Origin: Eledone cirrhosa
Taxonomy: Eukaryota > Mollusca > Cephalopoda > Octopoda > Eledonidae
Assembly (NCBI GenBank): GCA_964016885.1
Contig: OZ024741.1
Span: forward strand, 28,341,956 to 28,405,955
Direction: 5' to 3'
DNA length: 64,000 nt
Below the pieces are notes generated by a model. That model was not told the DNA's origin and searched no databases. It saw nothing but the letters and a program-made list of their open reading frames with translations. The position numbers were made by a program, and so were the translations under genes. Of the stretch, positions 42,922-58,606 are shown piece after piece. Position 1 is the stretch's first letter. Each line of letters begins with the position of its first letter.

Positions 42922-43645
42922 AGATACTGTCAGTGTTACTACAGTGTAGGTTATTGGTATAGAACTGGTATATATAGGGATATAACTACATATACAGATA
43001 CTGTCAGTCTTACTACAGTGTAGTTTATTGGTATATAACTGGTATATATAGAGATATAACTACATATACAGATACTGTCAGTCTTACTACAGTGTAGGTT
43101 ATTGGTAGATAACTGGTATATATAGGGATATAACTACATATAGATACTGTCAGTGGTACTACAGTGTAGGTTATTGCTTGATAGCTGGTATATATAGGGA
43201 TATAACTACACATAGATACCGTCAGTGGTACTACTGTGTAGGTTATTGGTAGATAACTGGTATATATAGGGATATAACTACACATAGATACTGTCAGTCT
43301 GACTAGAGTGTAGGTTATTGGTAGATAACTGGTATATATAAGGATATAACTACACATAGATACTGTCAATGGTACTATAGTGTAGGTTATTGGTAGATCA
43401 CTGGTATATATAGGGATATAACTACACATAGATACTGTCAGTGGTACTACAGTGTAGGTTATTGGTATATAACTGGTATATATAGGGATATAACTACATA
43501 TAGATACTGTCAGTGGTACTACATTGTAGGTTATTGGTATATAACTGGAATATATAGCGACATAACTACACATAGATACTGTCAGTGGTACTACAGTGCA
43601 GGTTATTGGTATATAACTGGTATATATAGGGATATAACTACATAT
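42116..43645 (+). repeat. Higher-order block F, copy 2
   Basis: This is the second copy of 38,221-39,750. Differences include GTACTCTAG near 42,146, ATTGCTATATAAC near 42,234 and GCGACATAAC near 43,557. The GATAGCTGG monomer of this block (43,180) is an early member of the family that dominates the right end of the window. Confidence 0.85.
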
Positions 43646-46600
43646 AGATACTGTCAGTGGTACTATAGTGTAGGTTATTGGTATATCAATGGTATATATA
43701 GGGATATAACTACACATAGATACTGTCAGTGGTACTACAGTGTAGGGTATTGGTATATAACTTGTATATATAGGGAAATAACTATATATAGATACTGTCA
43801 GTGGTACTACAGTGTAGGTTATTGGTATATAACTGGTATATATAGGGATATAACTACATATAGATACTGTCAGTGGTACTACAGTGTAGGTTATTGGTAT
43901 ATAACTGGTATATATAGGGATATAACTACATACATATACTGTCAGTGGTACTACAGTGTAGGTTATTGGTAGGTAACTGGTATATATAGGGATATAACTA
44001 CATATAGATACTGTCAGTGGTATTACAGTGTAGGTTATTGGTATATAACTGGTATATATAGGGATATAACTACATACAGATACTGTCAGTGGTACTACAG
44101 TGTAGGTTATTGGTATATAACTGGTATATATAGGGATATAACTAAACATAGATACTGACAGTGGTACTACAATGTAGGTTATTGGTAGATAACTGGTATA
44201 TATAGGGATATAACTACATATAGATACTGTCGGGTGGTACTACAGTGTAGGTTATTGGCATATAACTGGTATATATATGGATATTACTACACATAGATAC
44301 TGTCAGTGGTACTACAGTGTAGGTTATTGGTATATAACTGGTATATATAGGGATATAACTACATATAGATACTGTCAGTGGTACTACAGTGTAGGCTATT
44401 GGTATATAACTGGTATATATAGGGATATAACTACATATAGATACTGACAGTGGTAATACAGTGTAGGTTATTGGTAGATAACTGGTATATATAGTGATAT
44501 AACTACATATAGATACTGTCAGTGGTACTACAGTCTAGGTTATTGGTAGATAACTGGTATATATAGGGATATAACTACATAGAGATACTGTCAGTGGTAC
44601 TACAGTGCAGGTTATTGGTAGATAACTGGTATATATAGGGATATAACTACATATAGATATTGTCAGTGGTACTACAGTGTAGGTTATTGGTATATAACTG
44701 GTATATATAGAGACATAACTACATATACAGATACTGCCAGTCTTACTACAGTGTAGGTTATTGGTAAATAACTGGTATATATATAGGGATATAACTACAT
44801 ATAGATACTGTCAGTGGTACTACCGTGTAGGTTATTGGTAGATAACTGGTATATATAGGGATATAACTACACATAGATACTGTCAGTCTTACTAGAGTGT
44901 AGGTTATTGTTAGATCACTGGTATATATAGTGATATAACTACACATAGATACTGTCAGTGTTACTACAGTGTAGGTTATTGGTAGATAACTGGTATATAT
45001 AGGGATATAACTGTACATAGATACTGACAGTGGTACTACAGTGTAGGTTATTGGTATATAACTGGTATATATAGGGATATAACTACATATAGATACTGTC
45101 AGTGGTACTAGAGTGTAGGTTATTGGTATATAACTGGTATATATAGGGATATAACTATACATAGATACTGTCAGTGGTACTACAGTATAGGTTATTGGTA
45201 GATAATTGGTGTATATAGGGATATAACTTCATATATATACTGACAGTGGTACTACAGTGTAGGTTATTGGTAGATAACTGGTATATATAGTGATATAACT
45301 ACATAAAGATACTGTCAGTGGCACTACACTCTAGGTTATTGGTAGATAACTGGTATATATAGGGATATAACTACATACAGATACTGTCAGTGGTACTACA
45401 GAGTAGGTTATTAGTATATAACTGGTATATATAGGGATATAACTACACATAGATACTGACAGTTGTACTACAGTGTAGGTTATTGGTATATAACTGGTAT
45501 ATATTGGGATATAACTACACATAGAAACTGACAGTGGTACTACAGTGTAGGTTATTGGTAGATAACTGGTATATATAGGGATATAACTACATATAGATAC
45601 TGTCAGTGGTACTAGAGTGTAGGTTATTGGTATATAACTGGTATATATAGGGATATAACTACACATAGATACTGTCAGTGGTATTACAGTGTAGGTTATT
45701 GGTATATAACTGGTATATATAGGGTTATATCTACATATAGATACTGTCAGTGGTACTACAGTGTAGGCTATTGGTATATAACTGGTATATATAGGGATAT
45801 AACTACATATAGATACTGTCGGTGGTACTACAGTGTAGGTTATTGGTATATAACTGGTATATATAGGGATATAACTACATATACAGATACTGTCAGTCTT
45901 ACTACAGTGTAGGTTATTGGTATATAACTGGTATATATAGAGATATAACTACATATACAGATACTGTCAGTCTTACTACAGTGTAGGTTATAGGTAGATA
46001 ACTGGTATATATAGGGATATAACTACATTTAGATACTGTCAGTGGTACTACAGTGTAGGTTATTGGTAGATAACTGGTATATATAGGGATATAACTACAC
46101 ATAGATACTGTCAGTCTTACTAGAGTGTAGGTTATTGTTAGATCACTGGTATATATAGGGATATAACTACACATAGATACTGTCAGTGGTACTACAGTGT
46201 AGGTTATTGGTAGATAACTGGTATATATAGGGATATAACTATATATAGATACTGTCAGTGGTACTACAGTGTAGGTTATTGGTAGATAACTGGTATATAT
46301 AGGGATATAACTACATATAGATACTGTCAGTGGTACTAGAGTCTAGGTTATTGGTAGATAACTGGTATATATAGGGATATAACTACATAGAGATACTGTC
46401 AGTGGTACTAGAGTGTAGGCTATTGGTAGACAACTGGTATATATAGGGATATAACTACACATAGATACTGTCAGTGGTACTACAGTGTAGGTTATTGGTA
46501 GATAACTGGTATATATAGGGATATAACTACATATAGATACTGACAGTGGTACTAGAGTGTAGGTTATTGGCAGATAACTGGTATATATCGGGATATAACT

Positions 46601-46921
46601 ACATATAGATACTGTCAGTGGTACTACAGTGTAGGTTATTGGTATATAACTGGTATATATAGGGATATAACTATATATAGATACTGTCAGTGGTATTACA
46701 GTGTAGCTTATTGGTATATAACTGGTATATGTAGGGATATAACTACATACAGATACTGTCAGTGGTACTACAGTGTAGGTTATTGGTATATAACTGGTAT
46801 ATATAGTGATATAACTACACATAGATACTGACAGTGGTACTACAGTGTAGGTTATTGGTAGATAACTGGTATATATAGGGATATAACTACATACAGATAC
46901 TGTCAGTGGTACTACAGAGTA
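43646..46921 (+). repeat. Diverged monomers with irregular lengths
   Basis: The stretch is satellite only, but with more private variants and isolated length changes than its neighbours. Examples are CTGTCGGGTGG near 44,229 (one base added), a TATATATATAGGG monomer near 44,778 and CTGCCAG near 44,735. I found no single long offset that explains the whole stretch. Long CA-inserted monomers occur near 44,725, 45,880 and 45,955. Confidence 0.75.
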
Positions 46922-48436
46922 GGTTATTAGTATATAACTGGTATATATAGGGATATAACTACACATAGATACTGACAGTGGTACTACAGTGTAGGTTATT
47001 GGTATATAACTGGTATATATAGGGATATAACTACACATAGATACTGTCAGTGGTACTACAGTGTAGGTTTTTGGTATATAACTGGTATATATAGGGATAT
47101 AACTACATATAGATACTCTCAGAGGTACTACATTGTAGGCTATTGGTATATAACTGGTACATATAGGGATATAACTATATATAGATACTGTCAGTGGTAC
47201 TAGAGTGTAGGTTATTGGTATATAACTGGTATATATAGGGATATAACTACATATACAGATACTGTCAGTCTTACTACAGTGCAGGTTATTGTATATAACT
47301 GGTATATATAGAGATATAACTACATATACAGATACTGTCAGTCTTACTACAGTGTAGGTTATTGGTAGATAACTGGTATATATAGGGATATAATTACATA
47401 TAGATACTGTCAGTGGTACTACAGTGTAGGTTATTGGTAGATAACTGGTATATATAGGGATATAACTACACATAGATACTGTCAGTCTTACTAGCGTGTA
47501 GGTTATTGGTATATCACTGGTATATATAGGGATATAACTACACATAGATACTGTCAGTGGTACTACAGTGTAGGTTATTGGTAGATAACTGGTATATATA
47601 GGGATATAACTACACATAGATAGTGACAGTGGTACTACAGTGTAGGTTATTGGTATATAACTGGTATATATAGGGATATAACTACATATAGATACTGTCA
47701 GTGGTAATATAGTGTAGGTTAATGGTATATAACTGGTATATATAGGGATATAACTACACATAGATACTGTCAGTGGTACTACAGTGTAGGTTATTGGTAG
47801 ATAACTGGTATATATAGGGATATAACTACATAGAGATACTGTCAGTGGTACTACAGTGTAGGTTATTGGTAGATAACTGGTATATATAGGGATATAACTA
47901 CACATAGATACTGTCAGTGGTACTACAGTGTAGGTTATTGGTAGATAACTGGTAAATATAGGGATATAACTACACATAGATACTGTCAGTGGTACTACGG
48001 TGTAGGTTATTGGTATATAACTGGAATATATAGGGATATAACTACACATAGATACTGTCAGTGGTACTACAGTGTAGGATATTGTTATATGACTGGTATA
48101 TATAGGATTATAACTACATATAGACACTGTCAGTGGTAATATAGTGTAGGTTATTGGTATATAACTGGTATATATAGGGATATAACTACACATAGATACT
48201 GTCAGTGGTACTACAGTGTAGGTTATTGCAAGATAACTGGTATATATAGGGATATAACTACATATAGATACTGACAGTGGTACTACAGTGTAGGTTATTG
48301 GTAGATAACTTGTATATATCTGGATATAACTACATATAGATACTGTCAGTGGTACTACAGTGTAGGTTATTGGTAGATAACTGGTATATATAGGGATATA
48401 ACTACACATACATACTGTCAGTGGTACTACAGTGTA
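46922..48436 (+). repeat. Higher-order block G, copy 1
   Basis: This block matches 51,831-53,271. The offset is 4,909 bp at first, 4,907 after a 2-bp loss at 52,380, and 4,835 after loss of one monomer near 52.6 kb. Shared variants are ATACTCTCAGAGG near 47,114, the 147-bp dimer with GTGCAGG near 47,280, CTAGCGTG near 47,492, GGTAAATA near 47,952 and ATTGCAAGATAAC near 48,227. Confidence 0.82.
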
Positions 48437-51400
48437 GATTATTGGTATATAACTGGTATATATAGGGATATAACTACATATAGATACTTTCAGTGGTACT
48501 ACAGTGTAGGTTATTGGTATATAACTGGTATATATAGGGATATAACTATACATAGATACTGTCAGTGGTACTACAGTGTAGGTTATTGGTAGAGAACTGG
48601 TATATATAGGGATATAACTACATATAGATACTGACAGTGGTACTACAGTGTAGGTTATTGGTATGTAACTGGTATATAGAGGGATATAACTACATATAGA
48701 TACTGTCAGTGGTACTACAGTGTAGGTTATTGGTAGACAACTGGTATATATAGGGATATAACTACACATAGATACTGTCAGTGTTACTACAGTGTAGGTT
48801 ATTGGTATAGAACTGGTATATATAGGGATATAACTACATATACAGATACTGTCAGTCTTACTACAGTGTAGTTTATTGGTATATAACTGGAATATATAGA
48901 GATATAACTACATATACAGATACTGTCAGTCTTACTACAGTGTAGGTTATTGGTAGATAACTGGTATATATAGGGATATAACTACATATAGATACTGTCA
49001 GTGGTACTACAGTGTAGGTTATTGGTTGATAGCTGGTATATATAGGGATATAACTTCACATAGATACTGTCAGTGGTACTACAGTGTAGGTTATTGGTAG
49101 ATAACTGATATATATAGGGATATAACTACACATAGATACTATCAGTCTTACTAGAGTGTAGGTTACTGGTAGATAACTGGTATATATAAGGATATAACTA
49201 CACATAGATACTGTCAGTGGTACTATAGTGTAGGTTATTGGTAGATCACTGGTATATATAGGGATATAACTACACATAGACACTGTCAGTGGTACTACAG
49301 TGTAGGTTATTGGTATATAACTGGTATATATAGGGATATAACTACATATAGATACTGTCAGTGGTACTACGTTGTAGGTTATTGGTATATAACTGGAATA
49401 TATAGCGATATAACTACACATAGATACTGTCAGTGGTACTACAGTGTAGGTTATTGGTATATAACTGGTATATATAGGGATATAACTACATATAGATACT
49501 GTCAGTGGTACTATAGTGTAGGTTATTGGTATATCAATGGTATATATAGGGATATAACTACACATAGATACTGTCAGTGGTACTACAGTGTAGGGTATTG
49601 GTATATAACTTGTATATATAGGGAAATAACTATATATAGATACTGTCAGTGGTACTACAGTGTAGGTTATTGGTATATAACTGGTATATATAGGGATATA
49701 ACTACATATAGATACTGTCAGTGGTACTACAGTGTAGGTTATTGGTATATAACTGGTATATATAGGGATATAACTACATATAGATACTGTCAGTGGTACT
49801 ATAGTGTAGGTTATTGGTATATAACTGGTATATATAGGGATATAACTACACATAGATACTGTCAGTGGTACTACAGTGTAGGTTATTGGTAGATAACTGG
49901 TATATATAGGGATATAACTACATAGAGATACTGTCAGTGGTACTACAGTGTAGGTTATTGGTAGATAACTGGTATATATAGGGATATAACTACACATAGA
50001 TACTGTCAGTGGTACTACAGTGTAGGTTATTGGTTGATAACTGGTAAATATAGGGATATAACTACACATAGATACTGTCAGTGGTACTACAGTGTAGGTT
50101 ATTGGTATATAACTGGAATATATAGGGATATAACTACACATAGATACTGTCAGTGGTACTAAAGTGTAGGTTATTGTTATATAACTGGTATATATAGGAT
50201 TATAACTACATATAGACACTGTCAGTGGTACTATAGTGTAGGTTATTGGTATATAACTGGTATATATAGGGATATAACTACACATAGATACTGTCAGTGG
50301 TACTACAGTGTAGGTTATTGCTATATAACTGGTATATATAGGGATATAACTACATATAGATACTGACAGTGGTACTACAGTGTAGGTTATTGGTAGATAA
50401 CTGGTATATATCTGGATATAACTACATATAGATAATGTCAGTGGTACTACAGTGTAGGTTATTGGTAGATAACTTGTATATATAGGGATATAACTACATA
50501 TAGATACTGTCAGTGGTACTACAGTGTAGGTTATTGGTATATAACTGGTATATATAGGGATATAACTACATATAGATACTGTCAGTGGTACTACAGTGTA
50601 GGTTATTGGTATATAACTGGTATATATAGGGATATAACTATACATAGATACTGTCAGTGGTACTTCAGTGTAGGTTATTGGTAGAGAACTGGTATATATA
50701 GGGATATAACTACATATAGATACTGACAGTGGTACTACAGTGTAGGTTATTGGTATATGACTGGGATATAGAAGGATATAAATACATATAGATACAGTCA
50801 GTGGAACTACAGTGTAGGTTATTGGTAGATAACTGGTATATATAGGGATATAACTACACATAGATACTGTCAGTGTTACTACAGTGTAGGTTATTGGTAT
50901 AGAACTGGTATATATAGGGATATAACTACATATACAGATACTGTCAGTCTTACTACAGTGTAGTTTATTGGTATATAACTGGGATATATAGAGATATAAC
51001 TACATATACAGATACTGTCAGTCTTACTACAGTGTAGGTTATTGGTAGATAACTGGTATATATAGGGATATAACTACATATAGATACTGTCAGTGGTACT
51101 ACAGTGTAGGTTATTGGTTGATAGCTGGTATATATAGGGATATAACTACACATAGATACTGTCAGTGGTACTACAGTGTAGGTTATTGGTAGATAACTGG
51201 TATATATAGGGATATAACTACATATAGATACTGTCAGTAGTACTATAGTGTAGGTTATTGGTATATCAATGGTATATATAGGGATATAACTACACATAGA
51301 TACTGTCAGTGGTACTACAGTGTAGGGTATTGGTATATAACTTGTATATATAGGGAAATAACTATATATAGATACTGTCAGTGGTACTACAGTGTAAGTT

Positions 51401-51830
51401 ATTGGTAGATAACTGGTATATATAGGGATATAACTGCACATAGATACTAACAGTGGTACTACAGTGTAGGTTATTGGTAGATAACTGGTATATATATATG
51501 GATATAACTACATATAGATACTGTCAGTGGTACTACAGTCTAGGTCATTGGTAGATAACTGGTATATATAGGGATATAACTACATATAGATACTGTCAGT
51601 GGTACTACAGTGTAGGTTATTGGTAGATAACTGGTATATATAGGAATATAACTACATATAGATACTGACAGTTGTACTACAGTGTATGTTATTGGTAGAT
51701 AACTGGTATATATAGGGATATAACTACATATAGATACTGTCAGTGGTACTACAGTCTAGGTTATTGGTAGATAACTGGTATATATAGGGATATAACTACA
51801 TAGAGATACTGTCAGTGGTACTAGAGTGTA
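48437..51830 (+). repeat. Probable source region of the 53-55 kb sequence
   Basis: The stretch is satellite only. About 48.96-49.56 kb matches 53.43-54.03 kb at an offset of 4,473 bp, and about 50.28-51.47 kb matches 54.11-55.29 kb at 3,825 bp. The 648-bp change of offset is nine whole monomers lost in the right-hand version. Shared marks are GATAGCTGG, AACTTCACATAG, GCGATATAAC, GATAATGTC near 50,432 and GGGATATAGAAGG near 50,764. Confidence 0.78.
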
Positions 51831-53271
51831 GGTTATTAGTATATAACTGGTATATATAGGGATATAACTACACATAGATACTGACAGTGGTACTACAGTG
51901 TAGGTTATTGGTATATAACTGGTATATATAGGGATATAACTACACATAGATACTGTCAGTGGTACTACAGTGTAGGTTATTGGTATATAACTGGTATATA
52001 TAGGGATATAACTACATATAGATACTCTCAGAGGTACTACAGTGTAGGCTATTGGTATATAACTGGTATATATAGGGATATAACTATATATAGATACTGT
52101 CAGTGGTACTAGAGTGTAGGTTATTGGTATATAACTGGTATATATAGGGATATAACTACATATACAGATACTGTCAGTCTTACTACAGTGCAGGTTATTG
52201 TATATAACTGGTATATATAGAGATATAACTACATATACAGATACTGTCAGTCTTACTACAGTGTAGGTTATTGGTAGATAACTGGTATATATAGGGATAT
52301 AATTACATATAGATACTGTCAGTGGTACTACAGTGTAGGTTATTGGTAGATAACTGGTATATATAGGGATATAACTACACAGATACTGTCAGTCTTACTA
52401 GCGTGTAGGTTATTGGTATATCACTGGTATATATAGGGATATAACTGCACATAGATACTGTCAGTGGTACTACAGTGTAGGTTATTGGTAGATAACTGGT
52501 ATATATAGGGATATAACTACACATAGATACTGACAGTGGTACTACAGTGTAGGTTATTGGTATATAACTGGTATATATAGGGATATAACTACACATAGAT
52601 ACTGATAGTGGTACTACAGTGTAGGTTATTGGTATATAACTGGTATATATAGGGATATAACTACATAGAGATACTGTCAGTGGTACTACAGTGTAGGTTA
52701 TTGGTAGATAACTGGTATATATAGGGATATAACTACACATAGATACTGTCAGTGGTACTACAGTGTAGGTTATTGGTAGATAACTGGTAAATACAGGGAT
52801 ATAACTACACATAGATACTGTCAGTGGTACTACGGTGTAGGTTATTGGTATATAACTGGAATATATAGGGATATAACTACACATAGATACTGTCAGTGGT
52901 ACTACAGTGTAGGATATTGTTATATGACTGGTATATATAGGATTATAACTACATATAGACACTGTCAGTGGTAATATAGTGTAGGTTATTGGTATATAAC
53001 TGGTATATATAGGGATATAACTACACATAGATACTGTCAGTGGTACTACAGTGTAGGTTATTGCAAGATAACTGGTATATATAGGGATATAACTACATAT
53101 AGATACTGACAGTGGTACTACAGTGTAGGTTATTGGTAGATAACTTGTATATATCTGGATATAACTACATATAGATACTGTCAGTGGTACTACAGTGTAG
53201 GTTATTGGTAGATAACTGGTATATATAGGGATATAACTACACATAGATACTGTCAGTGGTACTACAGTGTA
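51831..53271 (+). repeat. Higher-order block G, copy 2
   Basis: This is the second copy of 46,922-48,436, one monomer shorter. It carries a 70-bp monomer (ACACAGATAC near 52,376) that is passed on to the 3,247-bp copy at 55,622. That places block G copying before the 3,247-bp duplication. Confidence 0.82.
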
Positions 53272-55359
53272 GGTTATTGGTAGATAACTGGTATATATAG
53301 GGATATAACTACACATAGATACTGACAGTGGTACTACAGTGTAGTTTATTGGTATATAACTGGAATATATAGAGATATAACTACATATACAGATACTGTC
53401 AGTCTTACTACATTGTAGGTTATTGGTAGATAACTGGTATATATAGGGATATAACTACATATAGATACTGTCAGTGGTACTACAGTGTAGGTTATTGGTT
53501 GATAGCTGGTATATATAGGGATATAACTTCACATAGATACTGTCAGTGGTACTACAGTGTAGGTTATTGGTAGATAACTGGTATATATAGGGATATAACT
53601 ACACATAGATACTATCAGTCTTACTAGAGTGTAGGTTATTGGTAGATAACTGGTATATATAAGGATATAACTACACATAGATATTGTCAGTGGTACTCTA
53701 GTGTAGGTTATTGGTAGATCACTGGTATATATAGGGATATAACTAAACATAGACACTGTCAGTGGTACTACAGTGTAGGTTATTGGTATATAACTGGTAT
53801 ATATAGGGATATAACTACATATAGATACTGTCAGTGGTACTACGTTGTAGGTTATTGGTATATAACTGGAATATATAGCGATATAACTACACATAGATAG
53901 TGTCAGTGGTACTACAGTGTAGGTTATTGGTATATAACTGGTATATATAGGGATATAACTACATATAGATACTGTCAGTGGTACTATAGTGTAGGTTATT
54001 GGTATATCAATGGTATATATAGGGATATAACTACATAGAGATACTGTCAGTGGTACTACAGTGTAGGTTATTGGTATATAACTGGTATATATAGGGATAT
54101 AACTACACATAGATACTGTCAGTGGTACTACAGTGTAGGTTATTGCTATATAACTGGTATATATAGGGATATAACTACATATAGATACTGACAGTGGTAC
54201 TACAGTGTAGGTTATTGGTAGATAACTGGTATATATCTGGATATAACTACATATAGATAATGTCAGTGGTACTACAGTGTAGGTTATTGGTAGATAACTG
54301 GTATATATAGGGATATAACTACATATAGATACTGTCAGTGGTACTACAGTGTAGGTTATTGGTATATAACTGGTATATATAGGGATATAACTACATATAG
54401 ATACTGTCAGTGGTACTACAGTGTAGGTTATTGGTATATAACTGGTATATATAGGGATATAACTATACATAGATACTGTCAGTGGTACTACAGTGTAGGT
54501 TATTGGTAGAGAACTGGTATATATAGGGATATAACTACATATAGATACTGACAGTGGTACTACAGTGTAGGTTATTGGTATATGACTGGGATATAGAAGG
54601 ATATAAATACATATAGATACAGTCAGTGGAACTACAGTGTAGGTTATTGGTAGATAACTGGTATATATAGGGATATAACTACACATAGATACTGTCAGTG
54701 TTACTACAGTGTAGGTTATTGGTATAGAACTGGTATATATAGGGATATAACTACATATACAGATACTGTCAGTCTTACTACAGTGTAGTTTATTGGTATA
54801 TAACTGGGATATATAGAGATATAACTACATATACAGTTACTGTCAGTCTTACTACAGTGTAGGTTATTGGTAGATAACTGGTATATATAGGGATATAACT
54901 ACATATAGATACTGTCAGTGGTACTACAGTGTAGGTTATTGGTTGATAGCTGGTATATATAGGGATATAACTACACATAGATACTGTCAGTTGTACTACA
55001 GTGTAGGTTATTGGTAGATAACTGGTATATATAGGGATATAACTACATATAGATACTGTCAGTGGTACTATAGTGTAGGTTATTGGTATATCAATGGTAT
55101 ATATAGGGATATAACTACACATAGATACTGTCAGTGGTACTACAGTGTAGGGTATTGGTATATAACTTGTATATATAGGGAAATAACTATATATAGATAC
55201 TGTCAGTGGTACTACAGTGTAAGTTATTGGTAGATAACTGGTATATATAGGGATATAACTGCACATAGATACTAACAGTGGTACTACAGTGTAGGTTATT
55301 GGTATATAACTGGTATATATAGGGATATAACTACATATAGATACTGTAAGTGGTACTAT
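52113..55359 (+). repeat. 3,247-bp tandem duplication, copy 1 (45 monomers)
   Basis: This copy is followed directly by another at 55,360-58,606. The length is 45 monomers plus 7 bp, which agrees with the length variants I see: the 147-bp dimer (+3), one 70-bp monomer (-2) and three 74-bp monomers (+6). Private variants found in both include ACTGCACATAG near 52,445, CTGATAGTGG near 52,602, GTACTCTAG near 53,694, GATAGTGTC near 53,896 and ACAGTTACTG near 54,834. I saw one internal difference, C at 52,175 against A at 55,422. Confidence 0.93.
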
Positions 55360-58300
55360 AGTGTAGGTTATTGGTATATAACTGGTATATATAGGGATAT
55401 AACTACATATACAGATACTGTAAGTCTTACTACAGTGCAGGTTATTGTATATAACTGGTATATATAGAGATATAACTACATATACAGATACTGTCAGTCT
55501 TACTACAGTGTAGGTTATTGGTAGATAACTGGTATATATAGGGATATAATTACATATAGATACTGTCAGTGGTACTACAGTGTAGGTTATTGGTAGATAA
55601 CTGGTATATATAGGGATATAACTACACAGATACTGTCAGTCTTACTAGCGTGTAGGTTATTGGTATATCACTGGTATATATAGGGATATAACTGCACATA
55701 GATACTGTCAGTGGTACTACAGTGTAGGTTATTGGTAGATAACTGGTATATATAGGGATATAACTACACATAGATACTGACAGTGGTACTACAGTGTAGG
55801 TTATTGGTATATAACTGGTATATATAGGGATATAACTACACATAGATACTGATAGTGGTACTACAGTGTAGGTTATTGGTATATAACTGGTATATATAGG
55901 GATATAACTACATAGAGATACTGTCAGTGGTACTACAGTGTAGGTTATTGGTAGATAACTGGTATATATAGGGATATAACTACACATAGATACTGTCAGT
56001 GGTACTACAGTGTAGGTTATTGGTAGATAACTGGTAAATACAGGGATATAACTACACATAGATACTGTCAGTGGTACTACGGTGTAGGTTATTGGTATAT
56101 AACTGGAATATATAGGGATATAACTACACATAGATACTGTCAGTGGTACTACAGTGTAGGATATTGTTATATGACTGGTATATATAGGATTATAACTACA
56201 TATAGACACTGTCAGTGGTAATATAGTGTAGGTTATTGGTATATAACTGGTATATATAGGGATATAACTACACATAGATACTGTCAGTGGTACTACAGTG
56301 TAGGTTATTGCAAGATAACTGGTATATATAGGGATATAACTACATATAGATACTGACAGTGGTACTACAGTGTAGGTTATTGGTAGATAACTTGTATATA
56401 TCTGGATATAACTACATATAGATACTGTCAGTGGTACTACAGTGTAGGTTATTGGTAGATAACTGGTATATATAGGGATATAACTACACATAGATACTGT
56501 CAGTGGTACTACAGTGTAGGTTATTGGTAGATAACTGGTATATATAGGGATATAACTACACATAGATACTGACAGTGGTACTACAGTGTAGTTTATTGGT
56601 ATATAACTGGAATATATAGAGATATAACTACATATACAGATACTGTCAGTCTTACTACATTGTAGGTTATTGGTAGATAACTGGTATATATAGGGATATA
56701 ACTACATATAGATACTGTCAGTGGTACTACAGTGTAGGTTATTGGTTGATAGCTGGTATATATAGGGATATAACTTCACATAGATACTGTCAGTGGTACT
56801 ACAGTGTAGGTTATTGGTAGATAACTGGTATATATAGGGATATAACTACACATAGATACTATCAGTCTTACTAGAGTGTAGGTTATTGGTAGATAACTGG
56901 TATATATAAGGATATAACTACACATAGATATTGTCAGTGGTACTCTAGTGTAGGTTATTGGTAGATCACTGGTATATATAGGGATATAACTAAACATAGA
57001 CACTGTCAGTGGTACTACAGTGTAGGTTATTGGTATATAACTGGTATATATAGGGATATAACTACATATAGATACTGTCAGTGGTACTACGTTGTAGGTT
57101 ATTGGTATATAACTGGAATATATAGCGATATAACTACACATAGATAGTGTCAGTGGTACTACAGTGTAGGTTATTGGTATATAACTGGTATATATAGGGA
57201 TATAACTACATATAGATACTGTCAGTGGTACTATAGTGTAGGTTATTGGTATATCAATGGTATATATAGGGATATAACTACATAGAGATACTGTCAGTGG
57301 TACTACAGTGTAGGTTATTGGTATATAACTGGTATATATAGGGATATAACTACACATAGATACTGTCAGTGGTACTACAGTGTAGGTTATTGCTATATAA
57401 CTGGTATATATAGGGATATAACTACATATAGATACTGACAGTGGTACTACAGTGTAGGTTATTGGTAGATAACTGGTATATATCTGGATATAACTACATA
57501 TAGATAATGTCAGTGGTACTACAGTGTAGGTTATTGGTAGATAACTGGTATATATAGGGATATAACTACATATAGATACTGTCAGTGGTACTACAGTGTA
57601 GGTTATTGGTATATAACTGGTATATATAGGGATATAACTACATATAGATACTGTCAGTGGTACTACAGTGTAGGTTATTGGTATATAACTGGTATATATA
57701 GGGATATAACTATACATAGATACTGTCAGTGGTACTACAGTGTAGGTTATTGGTAGAGAACTGGTATATATAGGGATATAACTACATATAGATACTGACA
57801 GTGGTACTACAGTGTAGGTTATTGGTATATGACTGGGATATAGAAGGATATAAATACATATAGATACAGTCAGTGGAACTACAGTGTAGGTTATTGGTAG
57901 ATAACTGGTATATATAGGGATATAACTACACATAGATACTGTCAGTGTTACTACAGTGTAGGTTATTGGTATAGAACTGGTATATATAGGGATATAACTA
58001 CATATACAGATACTGTCAGTCTTACTACAGTGTAGTTTATTGGTATATAACTGGGATATATAGAGATATAACTACATATACAGTTACTGTCAGTCTTACT
58101 ACAGTGTAGGTTATTGGTAGATAACTGGTATATATAGGGATATAACTACATATAGATACTGTCAGTGGTACTACAGTGTAGGTTATTGGTTGATAGCTGG
58201 TATATATAGGGATATAACTACACATAGATACTGTCAGTTGTACTACAGTGTAGGTTATTGGTAGATAACTGGTATATATAGGGATATAACTACATATAGA

Positions 58301-58606
58301 TACTGTCAGTGGTACTATAGTGTAGGTTATTGGTATATCAATGGTATATATAGGGATATAACTACACATAGATACTGTCAGTGGTACTACAGTGTAGGGT
58401 ATTGGTATATAACTTGTATATATAGGGAAATAACTATATATAGATACTGTCAGTGGTACTACAGTGTAAGTTATTGGTAGATAACTGGTATATATAGGGA
58501 TATAACTGCACATAGATACTAACAGTGGTACTACAGTGTAGGTTATTGGTATATAACTGGTATATATAGGGATATAACTACATATAGATACTGTAAGTGG
58601 TACTAT
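55360..58606 (+). repeat. 3,247-bp tandem duplication, copy 2 (45 monomers)
   Basis: This is a head-to-tail copy of 52,113-55,359. The sequence after it (58,607 to about 58,870) begins a third pass of the same series, including the 147-bp dimer at 58,613. It then departs, because the 70-bp monomer of the other copies is replaced by a full-length one near 58,872. Confidence 0.93.
56665..58262 (+). repeat. Higher-order block H, copy 1
   Basis: This block matches 62,000-63,597 at an offset of 5,335 bp (74 monomers plus 7 bp). It lies inside the second 3,247-bp copy, and its counterpart inside the first copy is at 53,418-55,015. A few single-base differences from the right-hand copy exist, such as GTACTCTAG at 56,941 against GTACTATAG at 62,276. 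Confidence 0.88.
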
